Source: Hyphomicrobiales bacterium (GTDB lineage: Bacteria > Pseudomonadota > Alphaproteobacteria > Rhizobiales > Rhizobiaceae). Taken from it: DNA of 64,000 nucleotides. The notes beneath the pieces are model-generated. The model saw only the letters and a list, made by a program, of their open reading frames with translations. It ran no database searches and was not told the origin of the DNA. Below are positions 40,137-49,611 of the stretch, in pieces. Within the stretch, counting starts at the first letter, position 1. Each line of letters starts with the position of its first letter. The position numbers were made by a program, and so were the translations under genes. Location of the stretch: positions 269,524-333,523 of the forward strand of contig UCKU01000002.1 of the NCBI GenBank assembly GCA_900473185.1, in the 5' to 3' direction.

Positions 40137-40874
40137 TCAGGCTGCTTCGCGGAAGCGATAACCCACACCGTAAAGCGTTTCAATCATATCAAAGTCAGTA
40201 TCGACCATCTTGAACTTCTTGCGCAGCCGCTTGATGTGGCTGTCGATGGTGCGGTCATCAACATACACCTGTTCGTCATAGGCGGCATCCATCAGGGCGT
40301 CGCGACTTTTCACCACACCCGGGCGCTGGGCTAGCGAATGCAGGATCAGGAATTCGGTGACGGTGAGGGTGACTGCCTCACCCTTCCAGGTGCAGGTGTG
40401 GCGTTCTTGGTCCATGACCAGCTGGCCGCGCTCGAGCGAACGGGCCTGCTGAACTGCGCCCGGCTTCGGCGCGCCTGCAGTGGCAACGCCGCCGGCGGCA
40501 GCTGCCTCGCGGCTCGAGGCGCGGCGCAGCACAGCGCGAACGCGCTCGACCAGCAGACGCTGGGAGAACGGCTTGGTGATGAAATCGTCGGCGCCCATCT
40601 TCAGACCGAAGAGCTCGTCGATCTCCTCATCCTTGGAAGTCAGGAAGATAACGGGAATGTCCGACTTCTGGCGTAGCCGGCGAAGCAGCTCCATGCCATC
40701 CATGCGCGGCATCTTGATGTCGAAGATCGCCAGCTGCGGCGGACGCGCGAGCAGGCCATCCAGCGCGGAAGCGCCGTCCGTGTAGGTCTCGACCTTATAT
40801 CCTTCTGCTTCCAGTGCAATCGACACGGAAGTGAGGATGTTGCGGTCGTCGTCAACGAGCGCGATTGTCGGCAT
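40137..40874 (-). CDS. chvI: Response regulator ChvI
   Basis: The OmpR/PhoB-type regulator of 245 residues is partner to ChvG. Receiver: acidic pocket VDDD at 7-10, phosphoacceptor D52 in [11 protein letters not shown], threonine in FLTSKDE and lysine in FITKPFS. C-terminal winged helix ends with [19 protein letters not shown]. The ATG at 40874 has GGAG nine bases before; an ATG six codons upstream is possible. The long alanine-rich linker (about 130-155) is typical of rhizobial ChvI. Divergent from pckA. Confidence 0.95.
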   Translation of the reverse strand: MPTIALVDDDRNILTSVSIALEAEGYKVETYTDGASALDGLLARPPQLAIFDIKMPRMDGMELLRRLRQKSDIPVIFLTSKDEEIDELFGLKMGADDFITKPFSQRLLVERVRAVLRRASSREAAAAGGVATAGAPKPGAVQQARSLERGQLVMDQERHTCTWKGEAVTLTVTEFLILHSLAQRPGVVKSRDALMDAAYDEQVYVDDRTIDSHIKRLRKKFKMVDTDFDMIETLYGVGYRFREAA

Positions 40875-41211
40875 GGTGTTGGTCTCCGTCATCAGTGCGC
40901 AATCTCCCGGATTGGTCGTCCCCAGGCGGTCTTCGTGACCGGTTGCGCTTATGGAGGATAAAGGTGGAACAAATTGTGGCAAAGATAAAGGGGTAGATTG
41001 CCCACCCTTATAAGCAGCAATCGGAAGTGGTGCGACAAGTTGTTTCAACAGGCGGTCTTCAAACGATTTAAAATGAACTTATAGAATTTAAATCGATTAA
41101 TTATTTGATATCATTGTATTTTCCAGGATTATGGCTATTGCCATTTAAAATTTCTCCTCTTATTTTCGCGTTGATTTTAACGGCCAAGGCGCCTCAGCGA
41201 AGGGAAAAGCT
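40875..41211. other. chvI-pckA divergent intergenic region
   Basis: This 337-base gap is AT-rich between about 41060 and 41170. It contains two CG-centred palindromic sequences 30 bases apart and presumably the promoters of both genes. No ORF or RNA gene was recognised. Confidence 0.6.
41064..41095. promoter_or_regulatory. Inverted repeat upstream of pckA, candidate LacI-type operator pair
   Basis: CGATTTAAA (41064-41072) is an exact inverted repeat of TTTAAATCG (41087-41095) across 14 bases. Each arm carries a CG step in AT-rich context (AAACGATTT and AAATCGATT), spaced 30 bases. LacI-family regulators favour such CG-centred sites, and PckR of that family controls pckA in Sinorhizobium meliloti. 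The assignment is inference. Confidence 0.45.
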
Positions 41212-42822
41212 ATGGAGACGTTCGGAGTTCATAACCAGGCAATCGAGCTGGCGACGATCGGTTTCAGCAACGTACGGAGCGTACGTTACAACCTCTCCGC
41301 CGCTCTTCTCTATGAGGAATCGATTCGCCGGGGAGAGGCCGAACTGACAGCCCAAGGCGCCCTTCGCGCGACCACTGGCCAGCACACGGGCCGCTCGCCG
41401 CGCGACAAGTTCGTCGTCCGCGATGAAAACACTGATGGCCAGATCTGGTGGGACAACAACAAGCCGATGTCGCCGGAGCATTTCGCCCTGCTGCACAAGG
41501 ACATGCTCGCTCACGCCGCCGGCAAGGACCTCTTCGTGCAGGATCTCATCGGCGGCGCCGATGCAGAGCAGGCGCTCCCGACCCGCGTTGTGACCGAATT
41601 CGCCTGGCACTCGCTCTTCATCCGCAACCTGCTGATCCGTCCGAAGACTGATGCGCTCGCAGGCTTTGCGCCGAAGCTGACGATCATCGACCTGCCGAGC
41701 TTCAAGGCCGATCCGGAGCGTTATGGCTGCCGTACCGAAACGGTGATCGCCTGCGATCTGACGAACGGCATCGTGCTGATCGCCGGCACCTCCTATGCCG
41801 GCGAGATGAAGAAATCGGTCTTCACCGTGCTGAACTACCTGCTGCCAGCCAAGGGCGTCATGCCGATGCACTGCTCGGCCAATGTTGGCCCGGCCGGCGA
41901 TGCCGCTGTCTTCTTCGGCCTTTCGGGCACGGGCAAGACGACGCTTTCGGCCGATCCGGCCCGCACATTGATCGGCGATGACGAACACGGCTGGGGCGAA
42001 AACGGCATCTTCAATTTCGAAGGCGGCTGCTACGCCAAGACCATCCGCCTCTCGGCCGAGGCCGAGCCGGAAATCTACGCCACCACCCAGCGCTTCGGTA
42101 CGGTGCTTGAAAACGTCGTTCTCAACGAAAACCGCGAGCCGGATTTCGACGATGCGTCGCTGACGGAAAATACGCGCTGCGCCTACCCGATGGACTTTAT
42201 CCCGAATGCATCGGAAACCGGCCTTGCGCCTCATCCGAAGACGATCATCATGCTGACGGCCGATGCCTTCGGCGTCATGCCGCCGATCGCCAAGCTGACG
42301 CCCGAGCAGGCCATGTACCACTTCCTTTCCGGCTACACCGCCAAGGTGGCCGGAACGGAGAAGGGTGTCACGGAGCCGGAAGCGACCTTCTCGACCTGCT
42401 TCGGCGCCCCCTTTATGCCGCGTCATCCGGCCGAATACGGCAATCTGCTTAAGGAGCTGATCGGCCGCCATGGCGTCGAATGCTGGCTGGTCAATACCGG
42501 CTGGACCGGCGGCGCTTACGGCATCGGCAAGCGCATGCCGATCAAGGCAACCCGCGCACTGCTGACAGCGGCCCTTTCGGGCGAACTCGCCAAGGCCGAG
42601 CTTCGCGCTGACCCGAATTTCGGCTTTGCCGTTCCGGTCGCAGTCGAAGGCGTCGATACCGGGATCCTCGATCCGCGTTCGACCTGGGCCGACAAGCCGG
42701 CCTATGACGCGCAGGCTGAAAAGCTGGTCTCCATGTTCATCGCCAACTTTGCCAAGTTCGAGGATCATGTCGACGGCGGCGTGCGCGATGCAGCACCCGG
42801 CATCAAGGTCGCTGCCGAGTAA
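41212..42822 (+). CDS. pckA: Phosphoenolpyruvate carboxykinase (ATP)
   Basis: PckA turns oxaloacetate into PEP, the entry to gluconeogenesis when cells grow on dicarboxylates. The 536-residue ATP-type enzyme has the Walker-A-like [14 protein letters not shown] (from about residue 237), [16 protein letters not shown] and the [19 protein letters not shown] metal/substrate region. A promoter operator pair lies upstream. Position beside the ChvG/ChvI-PTS block suggests coordinated carbon control. Confidence 0.97.
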   Translation: METFGVHNQAIELATIGFSNVRSVRYNLSAALLYEESIRRGEAELTAQGALRATTGQHTGRSPRDKFVVRDENTDGQIWWDNNKPMSPEHFALLHKDMLAHAAGKDLFVQDLIGGADAEQALPTRVVTEFAWHSLFIRNLLIRPKTDALAGFAPKLTIIDLPSFKADPERYGCRTETVIACDLTNGIVLIAGTSYAGEMKKSVFTVLNYLLPAKGVMPMHCSANVGPAGDAAVFFGLSGTGKTTLSADPARTLIGDDEHGWGENGIFNFEGGCYAKTIRLSAEAEPEIYATTQRFGTVLENVVLNENREPDFDDASLTENTRCAYPMDFIPNASETGLAPHPKTIIMLTADAFGVMPPIAKLTPEQAMYHFLSGYTAKVAGTEKGVTEPEATFSTCFGAPFMPRHPAEYGNLLKELIGRHGVECWLVNTGWTGGAYGIGKRMPIKATRALLTAALSGELAKAELRADPNFGFAVPVAVEGVDTGILDPRSTWADKPAYDAQAEKLVSMFIANFAKFEDHVDGGVRDAAPGIKVAAE

Positions 42823-42824
42823 TT

Positions 42825-42880
42825 CGCCAATAAGCTCTTGGCGATTCACGTGAAACCCGGTTCTTCCAGCGCCGGGTTTC
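42825..42880 (+). terminator. Two hairpins after pckA, probable terminator
   Basis: CGCCAA (42825-42830) with TTGGCG (42838-42843), then GAAACCCGG (42852-42860) with CCGGGTTTC (42872-42880). The T-run is short, so termination strength is uncertain. Confidence 0.5.
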
Positions 42881-42944
42881 TGGTCGCGACTGTGCCGGGT
42901 TTCACCCGCTTCCCAATACCTGCCGATCTGCGCTAGAAGGCGGT

Positions 42945-43382
42945 ATGGCCAGCGACGCGCTCTATATCAACGACAGGATCACCATCGCCGGATGGGAGCT
43001 GACGGAACAGTTCGTTCTGGCGGGCGGTCCCGGCGGTCAGAACGTCAACAAGGTATCGACCGCCGTCCAGCTCTTCTTCAACATTCCAAATTCCCCCTCG
43101 CTCAACGAGCGGGTGAAGGCCAACGCCGTCCAGCTTGCCGGCAGGCGCATGTCGAAGGACGGCGTATTGATGATCGAGGCAAGCCGGTTCCGCAGCCAGG
43201 ACCGCAACCGCGAGGATGCGCGCGAGCGGCTGAAAGAACTGATCATCGAGGCAGCCAAGCCGCCACCGCCGCCGCGCAAGAAGACCAAGCCGACCAAGGG
43301 CTCGGTCGAACGGCGCCTGAAGGAAAAATCCGGCCGCTCGGAAGTCAAGAAGATGCGCGGCCGGCCGGGCGGCGGAGAATGA
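42945..43382 (+). CDS. arfB: Alternative ribosome-rescue factor ArfB (YaeJ family)
   Basis: The 145-residue peptidyl-tRNA hydrolase frees ribosomes stalled on mRNA without stop codon. It has the catalytic GGQ (residues 30-32) in LAGGPGGQNVNKV and a C-terminal lysine/arginine-rich tail (about 104-142, PPPPPRKKTKPTKGSVERR and on), which enters the empty mRNA channel; codon-recognition domains of true release factors are absent. One base separates it from alkB. Confidence 0.9.
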   Translation: MASDALYINDRITIAGWELTEQFVLAGGPGGQNVNKVSTAVQLFFNIPNSPSLNERVKANAVQLAGRRMSKDGVLMIEASRFRSQDRNREDARERLKELIIEAAKPPPPPRKKTKPTKGSVERRLKEKSGRSEVKKMRGRPGGGE

Positions 43383-43383
43383 T

Positions 43384-43995
43384 ATGCCGGAACTCCTGAG
43401 CGGCGCCCGCCATCTTCCCGAATATCTGGATCGCGCCCGTCAGGAAGCGCTGGTCGGCATCATCAGAAATATCGTGACTGACGCGCCGCTCTACGTGCCG
43501 CTTATGCCCGGCACCGGCAAGCCTATGTCGGTCCGGATGACCAATTGCGGCTCGCTCGGCTGGGTGACGGACAAGGAGCGCGGCTACCGCTATCAGCCGA
43601 TACATCCGGCGACCGGCAGGCCATGGCCGTCAATCCCTTCGGAATTGCTGGAAATCTGGAACGATGTCTCGGGTTATGACAAGCCGCCCGAAGCCTGTCT
43701 CGTCAATTTCTATTCGGATGAGGCGCGCATGGGCTTGCATCAGGATAAGGACGAGAACGACCTGAAAGCGCCGGTCGTCTCGATTTCGCTCGGCAATGCC
43801 TGCCTCTTCCGCGTCGGCGGCCTGAACCGCAACGATAAGACCATATCTTTCAAACTATCGAGCGGTGATCTCGTGATTCTCGGTGGGGAGGGACGGCTCT
43901 GCTTTCACGGCGTCGATCGCATCTATCCGGCCACCTCGACGCTTCTGAAGAACGGCGGCCGCATCAACCTGACGCTCCGCCGCGTTAATCCCTAA
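43384..43995 (+). CDS. alkB: AlkB-type alpha-ketoglutarate-dependent DNA/RNA dealkylase
   Basis: AlkB removes 1-methyladenine and 3-methylcytosine oxidatively with Fe(II) and 2-oxoglutarate. The 203-residue product has iron ligands H119 and D121 (GLHQDKDE) and H175 (CFHGVDR), and R193 with the RINLTLRR tail for 2-oxoglutarate. Substrate lid residues WPSIPSE and LVNFYSDEARMG are present. It converges on coaA with only 10 bases between. Confidence 0.93.
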   Translation: MPELLSGARHLPEYLDRARQEALVGIIRNIVTDAPLYVPLMPGTGKPMSVRMTNCGSLGWVTDKERGYRYQPIHPATGRPWPSIPSELLEIWNDVSGYDKPPEACLVNFYSDEARMGLHQDKDENDLKAPVVSISLGNACLFRVGGLNRNDKTISFKLSSGDLVILGGEGRLCFHGVDRIYPATSTLLKNGGRINLTLRRVNP

Positions 43996-44005
43996 CCCAC
44001 GTTCT

Positions 44006-45001
44006 TCAGAGTTTGCGCAACGCTACCTGCTCGATCAGATGATCCTTACCCTTGCGCAGGATGAGATCGGCGCGCGGCCGCGTCGGCAGGATATTCTGGC
44101 GCAGGTTCTTGAGGTTGATATTCGCCCAGAGGTCTTCGGCGATCGCAACCGCTTCCTCCTCGCTGATCGATGCATATCGGTGGAAGTAGGAATTCGGATC
44201 CCGGAAGGCCGTTTCCCTGAGTCGCATGAAGCGTGTCACATACCAGTTATGGATCTGTGTTTCCTCGGCATCGATATAGATCGAGAAGTCGAAGAAGTCG
44301 GACACCATCGGGACGATCTTGCCGTCGGCTGGCAGATCGCGCGATTGCAGAACATTGATACCCTCGAAGATCAGGATGTCAGGCCGGTCGACGATCTTAT
44401 ATTCGTCCGGCAGCACGTCATAGACGAGGTGCGAATAGGAGGGCGCCTTCACATCCGGCAGGCCAGCCTTAATCGCCGACAGGAAACGCAGGATCGCGCC
44501 TGTATCATAGCTTTCCGGAAAACCCTTGCGCTGCATCAGGTTCTCGCGCTTCAGCACGGCATTGGGATAGAGGAAACCGTCCGTGGTGACGAGATCGACT
44601 TTGGGGCTGGAAGGCCACCGGCCGAGCAGCTCTTTCAGGATACGCGCCGTCGTGGATTTTCCGACGGCCACCGAACCGGCAATGCCGATCACGAATGGCG
44701 TCTTCGTCACGTCCGACAGGCTGAGGAAACGGTTGCGCTGCTCGAACAGCAGCTGCGAAGATTCCACATGCGCGGAAAGCAGGCGCGAGAGCGACAGGTA
44801 GATGCGCCTGACTTCGTCGAGGTCGATCGGGTCGCCCATGGAGCGGAGCCGTTTGACCTCGTCAGCCGTCAGCGTCATCGGCGTGTCGGCACGAAACTTC
44901 GCCCACTGTTTCGATGTGAAGAAGTGATAGGGGGAAAAGGATGCAGTCTGGAAGTGATCCAGCTTTTCCGCCACTCCGATAATCTGTGTCGCGATGCTCA
45001 T
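44006..45001 (-). CDS. coaA: Pantothenate kinase, type I
   Basis: CoaA phosphorylates pantothenate, the first and CoA-feedback-regulated step of CoA synthesis. The 331-residue protein has the P-loop GSVAVGKS (109-116), [19 protein letters not shown] and [11 protein letters not shown]. The gene overlaps hisE by four bases (TCATGA), so it is the tail of the his run. Confidence 0.95.
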   Translation of the reverse strand: MSIATQIIGVAEKLDHFQTASFSPYHFFTSKQWAKFRADTPMTLTADEVKRLRSMGDPIDLDEVRRIYLSLSRLLSAHVESSQLLFEQRNRFLSLSDVTKTPFVIGIAGSVAVGKSTTARILKELLGRWPSSPKVDLVTTDGFLYPNAVLKRENLMQRKGFPESYDTGAILRFLSAIKAGLPDVKAPSYSHLVYDVLPDEYKIVDRPDILIFEGINVLQSRDLPADGKIVPMVSDFFDFSIYIDAEETQIHNWYVTRFMRLRETAFRDPNSYFHRYASISEEEAVAIAEDLWANINLKNLRQNILPTRPRADLILRKGKDHLIEQVALRKL

Positions 45002-45321
45002 GAACTCTGCCGGCTGGCCTTTTCCTTGAGGCCGGATTGCGCGGTCCTTCGCGCAAGTTCGGTCATGACATTCTCTAGCGGTATTTCAGCAATCTTCAAT
45101 ACGACCATTAGGTGATAGAGAACGTCGGCTGCTTCATAGGTGAGGTTATCGCGATCGTTGGTGACGGCCGCCATAACAGCTTCGATCGCTTCCTCGCCGA
45201 GTTTCTTGGCTGCTTTCTGCTGCCCGCTGGCCACCAGTTTGGCGGTCCAGGATTCGTCCGGAGAGGCCTTCGCCCGTTCTTCGACGATCCGCTCAAGGTC
45301 GGAAAGGGAAAATCCGCTCAT
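44998..45321 (-). CDS. hisE: Phosphoribosyl-ATP pyrophosphatase
   Basis: HisE hydrolyses PR-ATP to PR-AMP, step two of histidine synthesis. The 107-residue all-alpha MazG-like protein has [14 protein letters not shown] (metal-binding EExxE) and [17 protein letters not shown] (ExxD). Stand-alone rather than fused to HisI. Start ATG at 45321; 16 bases from hisF. Confidence 0.93.
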   Translation of the reverse strand: MSGFSLSDLERIVEERAKASPDESWTAKLVASGQQKAAKKLGEEAIEAVMAAVTNDRDNLTYEAADVLYHLMVVLKIAEIPLENVMTELARRTAQSGLKEKASRQSS

Positions 45322-45337
45322 GATACTGCTTTCAAAC

Positions 45338-46126
45338 TCAGTCGAGGCGCATCGCGATGCCGCGCTCAGACATATAGTGCTTCGCTTCGCCGACGGAATA
45401 GGTGCCGAAATGGAAGATTGATGCGGCAAGCACCGCATTGGCATGGCCTTCCTTCACGCCGGCCACCAGGTCGTCGAGATCACCCACACCGCCCGACGCA
45501 ATGACGGGAACGCGGACGGAATCGGCAATCGCCCGCGTCAGCTCCAGATCGTAGCCGATCTTCGTGCCGTCGCGGTCCATGGAGGTGACGAGCAGTTCAC
45601 CCGCGCCGCGGGCGACCATCTTCTGGGCGAATTCCACCGCATCGATGCCGGTCGCGTTGCGGCCGCCATGCGTATAGATTTCCCAGGCGCTGAGATTGTC
45701 GCCGCCGACTTTTTGCGTCAGCCGGCGCTTGGCATCGATCGACACGACGATGCACTGGTCGCCGAACTTGTCAGCCGCTTCGGCGACAAAATCCGGATTG
45801 TTGACCGCAGCCGAATTGATCGAGACCTTGTCGGCACCGCAAAGCAGCAGCTTTCGGATATCGGCAATGGTCCGCACGCCGCCGCCGACGGTGAGCGGCA
45901 TGAAGCACTGCTCGGCCGTGCGTGCGACGACATCGAAGATCGTCTCGCGATTGTCCGAGGAGGCGGTGATGTCGAGGAAGCATAGCTCGTCGGCACCGGC
46001 CGCATCATAGGCTTTCGCCGCTTCGACGGGATCGCCGGCATCGACCAGATTGAGGAAATTGACGCCCTTGACGACACGGCCGTCCTTGACGTCGAGGCAG
46101 GGGATCACGCGGGCTTTCAGGGTCAT
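45338..46126 (-). CDS. hisF: Imidazole glycerol phosphate synthase, cyclase subunit
   Basis: HisF joins ammonia supplied by HisH to PRFAR, giving IGP and AICAR. The 262-residue TIM barrel has catalytic D12 in [14 protein letters not shown] and a second aspartate in VSIDAKRR (about residue 131), with VGGGVRTI and [10 protein letters not shown] phosphate loops. Its start overlaps the hisA stop by one base. Confidence 0.96.
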   Translation of the reverse strand: MTLKARVIPCLDVKDGRVVKGVNFLNLVDAGDPVEAAKAYDAAGADELCFLDITASSDNRETIFDVVARTAEQCFMPLTVGGGVRTIADIRKLLLCGADKVSINSAAVNNPDFVAEAADKFGDQCIVVSIDAKRRLTQKVGGDNLSAWEIYTHGGRNATGIDAVEFAQKMVARGAGELLVTSMDRDGTKIGYDLELTRAIADSVRVPVIASGGVGDLDDLVAGVKEGHANAVLAASIFHFGTYSVGEAKHYMSERGIAMRLD

Positions 46127-46872
46127 TATGCGGTTTCCTTTGCCCGTGCGGCCTTGATGAGATCGAGCGCCTCCTTGGGGTCGATCCGCCCATCATAAAG
46201 GGCCCGGCCGGAGATGGCGCCTTCAAGCTTGCGGGCGTCCGGCTGCAGCATGCGCTTGATGTCTTCGATCGAGGCGAGTCCACCAGATGCGATGACCGGG
46301 ATGGAGACAGCGTCCGCCAGCTCCAGCGTCGATGTCCAGTTGATGCCGGTCAGGATGCCATCGCGATCGATATCAGTATAAATGATCGCGGCGACGCCGG
46401 CGCCCTCGAATTTCTTTGCGAGTTCGATGATGCCGAGTTCGGAAGCCTCCGCCCAGCCTTCGACGGCCACCTTGCCGCCTTTGGCGTCGATGCCGACGGC
46501 GACACGTCCCGGAAACTTTTTGCAGGCTTCGATGACGAGGGCAGGATCACGCACGGCGATCGTGCCGAGGATGACGCGGCGCAGCCCGTGTGACAGCCAG
46601 CTCTCGATATGATCGAGCGTGCGGATACCGCCGCCGAGCTGAACCGGGTTTTTCGTTGCCTTGAGGATCGCCTCGACCGCATCGCCATTGGCCGAATGTC
46701 CTGCGAAGGCGCCGTCGAGATCGACCACGTGCAGCCATTCGAAACCCTGCTCTTCGAAGGATTTCGCCTGGGCAGCCGGATCGGTGTTGTAGACCGTTGC
46801 CTGTTGCATGTCGCCGAGCTTCAGGCGAACGCATTGTCCACCCTTCAGGTCGATCGCGGGAAAAAGGATCAT
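46126..46872 (-). CDS. hisA: HisA isomerase (ProFAR isomerase)
   Basis: HisA isomerises ProFAR to PRFAR. The 248-residue barrel has D8 in [28 protein letters not shown] (second aspartate, about 130), [12 protein letters not shown] and [12 protein letters not shown]. The ATG at 46872 begins the family sequence; the open frame extends 15 codons upstream into the preceding gene. Confidence 0.96.
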   Translation of the reverse strand: MILFPAIDLKGGQCVRLKLGDMQQATVYNTDPAAQAKSFEEQGFEWLHVVDLDGAFAGHSANGDAVEAILKATKNPVQLGGGIRTLDHIESWLSHGLRRVILGTIAVRDPALVIEACKKFPGRVAVGIDAKGGKVAVEGWAEASELGIIELAKKFEGAGVAAIIYTDIDRDGILTGINWTSTLELADAVSIPVIASGGLASIEDIKRMLQPDARKLEGAISGRALYDGRIDPKEALDLIKAARAKETA

Positions 46873-46877
46873 TCGTC

Positions 46878-47432
46878 TCAAGTCCGTAGCGTCGTGGGCA
46901 CTCTCAGTGCATTCCACGCATCTACGATATCCGAACGAAAAAAGACAGCGGCAATGGCGACCGCGGCAAAAAGCACGATCAGCAGCAAGGTTATGGTGAA
47001 ACCCACCCGGACCTGGCGCCAGAAGCCGGTGCGCTTCTTTACCGACTTTTCGATATCGCGCACCTGCCGCAATGCCTCGCTGTTGGTCGCCACGAGCTGA
47101 ATCTGCGGCTCCATGGCTTCGACATAGGTTTCGGCGTAGCTCGAAAGGATCTGCGAGGCGCGGTCGCGCAACGTATTGCGCAGGTCGGACGAGAGGTAGT
47201 TGCTCGTCACTGCCGCGATTTCCGCCTCGTTCGGCGAGCGGCCGGCATTGCGCTTGCGATGGCTGACGATGAAGTCGCGCTTCTGGCGCTCGTAAAGCGC
47301 ATAGGCAAGCAGGCCGATCAGATCATCCTCGCCTTCGATATAGAATTCCAGCACCGCTTCGGCGAGATCGCCGGCGCTTATTTCGCCTGATCGCAGCCGT
47401 GAATTCTCGTTCCCTGGAAAGCTCTCCTGCAT
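46878..47432 (-). CDS. Uncharacterised membrane-anchored protein in the his cluster
   Basis: No family is recognised for this 184-residue product. It is largely helical and charged; from about residue 147 it has one membrane segment ([21 protein letters not shown]) and a short tail of about 15 residues, the layout of a tail-anchored protein. The middle (about 65-135) may form coiled coil. It overlaps the small upstream gene by one base and ends five bases before hisA, so it is co-translated with his genes. Function unknown. Confidence 0.7.
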   Translation of the reverse strand: MQESFPGNENSRLRSGEISAGDLAEAVLEFYIEGEDDLIGLLAYALYERQKRDFIVSHRKRNAGRSPNEAEIAAVTSNYLSSDLRNTLRDRASQILSSYAETYVEAMEPQIQLVATNSEALRQVRDIEKSVKKRTGFWRQVRVGFTITLLLIVLFAAVAIAAVFFRSDIVDAWNALRVPTTLRT

Positions 47433-47614
47433 CAGCCGCCGAGCCTCTCTTTGAGTGCCCTGGCCGCGTTCGCGAGTGCTTTGCGATGCAGGGTCTCATC
47501 GACCTGGCGGATAATCGTCCCGCCGGGCAACCTGATATCGACAAAAGGCGGTTGCCCCTCTCTGGAGGGCCGCAGCCTGTAGAATATCTTGCCTGATTTC
47601 CGAGAAGCCGGCAT
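47432..47614 (-). CDS. Small uncharacterised protein (60 residues)
   Basis: No domain recognised. The basic N-terminal part (SRKSGKIFYRLRPSREG) is followed by PPFVDIRLPGG and a helical C-terminus. The ATG at 47614 has AGGAG eight bases upstream, and the stop overlaps the next gene's start, which argues for real expression; the longer TTG-initiated version (47644) lacks a good site. Confidence 0.6.
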   Translation of the reverse strand: MPASRKSGKIFYRLRPSREGQPPFVDIRLPGGTIIRQVDETLHRKALANAARALKERLGG

Positions 47615-47683
47615 TGGGCGCGCTCCTGTAACTGCTCTTTTCAACTACAGGGGAAATAAGGCGCGCGTATTAAAAGCCAGCCT

Positions 47684-48334
47684 CTACGGCGCCCAGCGCA
47701 GGAAATTCGCGATCAGCGCCAGCCCAAGCTTCTGGCTTTTTTCCGGGTGGAACTGGGAACCGGCCATATTGTCCCGCCCGACAAAGGCCGTCATCGGCCC
47801 GCCATAGTCGGTGGTGGCAATGACGTCGCCAGCATTTTCGGCGGCGAGATGGTAGGAGTGCACGAAATAGGCGTGCAGGCCATCTGGCCCGGTTGGGATG
47901 CCGTCGAAAAGCGGATGTTCATGTTTCAGGTCGAGTGTGTTCCAGCCGATCTGTGGAATCTTCAGCTCCGGATCAGCAGGCGTCATCTCCACGACATCGC
48001 CCGGAATCCAGCCGAAGCCTTTGGTCGTCGTCTTCTCAAGACCGCGTGAGGACATGAGCTGCATGCCGACGCAAATGCCGAGGAACGGGCGCGCCTTCCG
48101 CTCGACGCCTTCGAGCAGGGCTTCTGTCATGCCGGGCACGGCATCGAGCCCGCGACGGCAATCGGCATAGGCGCCGACGCCCGGCAGCACGATACGGTCG
48201 GCCGCGGCAACGATCTCCGCCTTGTCGGTCAGATTGATCTCCGCCTCGATACCGGCTTCACGGGCTGCGCGTTCGAAAGCCTTGGTGGCCGAGCGCAGAT
48301 TGCCAGAACCGTAATCGATAATTGCGACGCGCAT
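47684..48334 (-). CDS. hisH: Imidazole glycerol phosphate synthase, glutamine amidotransferase subunit
   Basis: HisH releases ammonia from glutamine for HisF. The 216-residue class I amidotransferase has the nucleophile C88 in GICVGMQLM, and the histidine/glutamate pair in QFHPEKSQ near 196-201. [10 protein letters not shown] and [10 protein letters not shown] are also typical. Its start overlaps the DUF2628 gene stop by one base. Confidence 0.96.
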   Translation of the reverse strand: MRVAIIDYGSGNLRSATKAFERAAREAGIEAEINLTDKAEIVAAADRIVLPGVGAYADCRRGLDAVPGMTEALLEGVERKARPFLGICVGMQLMSSRGLEKTTTKGFGWIPGDVVEMTPADPELKIPQIGWNTLDLKHEHPLFDGIPTGPDGLHAYFVHSYHLAAENAGDVIATTDYGGPMTAFVGRDNMAGSQFHPEKSQKLGLALIANFLRWAP

Positions 48335-48804
48335 TATTTGCGTCCTCCATCAAAACCGAAGAGACCGAGGGAAGTAGAATGGTTCTGCCGCGCCTGTGGG
48401 CCGGAAGCCTGGTTCCATTCGGGCGCCTTCATATCGGCGCCGGTCTCGATATTGGAAAAATAGATCTCTTCCGCAAGGTCGATCGAGGAAGCGCCGATAG
48501 CGGCCTCCTCGCGCCAGCCACGGGAGGCGAGATTGCGGATGCGGAAATTTTGTCCTTCGAACCCGACGAACAGGTTGACCGCGAAAGCGAGCGCCATGCC
48601 CGCCGGCCCGAAGCCCGATTCCTCTGCCAACACGCCGCCGATCGCCTGCAGCGCGAAGGCAATGATCGCATGAAGCCAGAGGCGATGCGCAAGCAGCCAG
48701 ATCCAGGGGAAGAGGAAGGCAAGCCACGAGAAACCATCGCGGATCGTGCGCGTATCCTCGCGCTGACCACCAGGCGGAACAAGAAAAACGTAGCTGGATG
48801 TCAT
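48334..48804 (-). CDS. DUF2628-type membrane protein
   Basis: The 156-residue protein has a membrane part with about three helices between residues 23 and 85 ([21 protein letters not shown] and following), then a polar C-terminus. This resembles DUF2628 proteins, frequent as an insertion between hisB and hisH in rhizobia. The long open frame to 49455 crosses hisB and is not real. No enzymatic motif. Function unknown. Confidence 0.75.
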   Translation of the reverse strand: MTSSYVFLVPPGGQREDTRTIRDGFSWLAFLFPWIWLLAHRLWLHAIIAFALQAIGGVLAEESGFGPAGMALAFAVNLFVGFEGQNFRIRNLASRGWREEAAIGASSIDLAEEIYFSNIETGADMKAPEWNQASGPQARQNHSTSLGLFGFDGGRK

Positions 48805-48824
48805 CTGACGCTCCCTGCTGGGGC

Positions 48825-49433
48825 TCAGACGAGCGTGCCCTTCGTCGAGGGAACACGGCCCGCCTGTCTCGGATCGATCTCTGTCGCCGTGCGCAGGACT
48901 CGGGCGACGGCCTTGAAGCATGTCTCTGCAATATGGTGGTTGTTGGCACCATAGTGGTTGAGAATATGCAGGGTGATCCCGGCATTTTGCGCAAGCGCGT
49001 GGAAAAACTCGCGCACGAGTTCGGTATCGAAAGTACCGATTTTCGGCGCGCTGAACGAGACGTTCCAGACGAGGAAGGGACGGCCGGAGAGATCGACAGC
49101 CGCCTTCGTCATCGTCTCGTCCATGGCGAGATCGATCGAGGCGTAACGCGTGATGCCGCGGCGGTCGCCGAGCGCCTTCGAAATCGCCTGGCCGATTGCG
49201 ATGCCGGTATCCTCGACCGTGTGATGGTCGTCGATATGCAGGTCGCCCTTGGCCTCGATTTCCATGTCGATCAGCGAATGTCGCGAAAGCTGTTCCAGCA
49301 TATGGTCGAAGAAGCCGACGCCCGTCGAAATCGTCGATTTGCCGGTGCCGTCGAGATTGACGGAAACGGAAATGGAGGTCTCGTTGGTCTTGCGGGAAAC
49401 ACTGCCCGTGCGGCTTGCTGCGGTCTCGGCCAT
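48825..49433 (-). CDS. hisB: Imidazoleglycerol-phosphate dehydratase
   Basis: HisB dehydrates IGP to imidazole-acetol phosphate. The 202-residue stand-alone dehydratase carries the metal-binding repeats [18 protein letters not shown] and [15 protein letters not shown]. It starts the his-coaA minus-strand run. A short hairpin overlaps its ribosome-binding site. Divergent from hslV. Confidence 0.96.
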   Translation of the reverse strand: MAETAASRTGSVSRKTNETSISVSVNLDGTGKSTISTGVGFFDHMLEQLSRHSLIDMEIEAKGDLHIDDHHTVEDTGIAIGQAISKALGDRRGITRYASIDLAMDETMTKAAVDLSGRPFLVWNVSFSAPKIGTFDTELVREFFHALAQNAGITLHILNHYGANNHHIAETCFKAVARVLRTATEIDPRQAGRVPSTKGTLV

Positions 49434-49443
49434 ATGGCTTTCT

Positions 49444-49457
49444 CCTTGAAATCAAGG
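49444..49457 (-). promoter_or_regulatory. Hairpin overlapping the hisB ribosome-binding site
   Basis: CCTTGA (49444-49449) and TCAAGG (49452-49457) are perfect inverted arms. On the minus strand the second arm supplies the AAGG of AAGGAG, the hisB ribosome-binding site about 8 bases before the ATG. A possible translation-tuning structure. Confidence 0.35.
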
Positions 49458-49557
49458 TGGTTCCTTATCAGGCGCATTGCGAAATATCCAGAAGCGCGAG
49501 GGCAGAAAAGGCAGGCCATTTGCAATCGCGGCGGACCCTCTTACATAGGGTTCAACA

Positions 49558-49574
49558 GGGCCGATGTTCGGCCC
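49558..49574 (+). promoter_or_regulatory. Stem-loop in the hslV leader
   Basis: GGGCCGA (49558-49564) with TCGGCCC (49568-49574), 3-base loop, about 38 bases before the hslV ATG. E. coli hslVU mRNA also has a 5' leader stem-loop reported to stabilise the message; equivalence here is inferred. Confidence 0.4.
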
Positions 49575-49611
49575 GCTGTAACCGCCCGCGAGTTGGGGCA
49601 ACAGGTGTTTG

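Noticed and set aside
41194..42849. 551-codon open frame on minus across pckA
   Set aside because: Mirror-frame shadow of pckA; the plus frame has full PEP carboxykinase motifs.
48334..49455. 373-codon version of the DUF2628 gene
   Set aside because: The upstream part runs through hisB in another frame; the ATG at 48804 begins the family-like sequence.
49434..49611. RpoH heat-shock promoter for hslVU
   Set aside because: CTTGAA occurs near 49445, but no suitable -10 lies at the right spacing.
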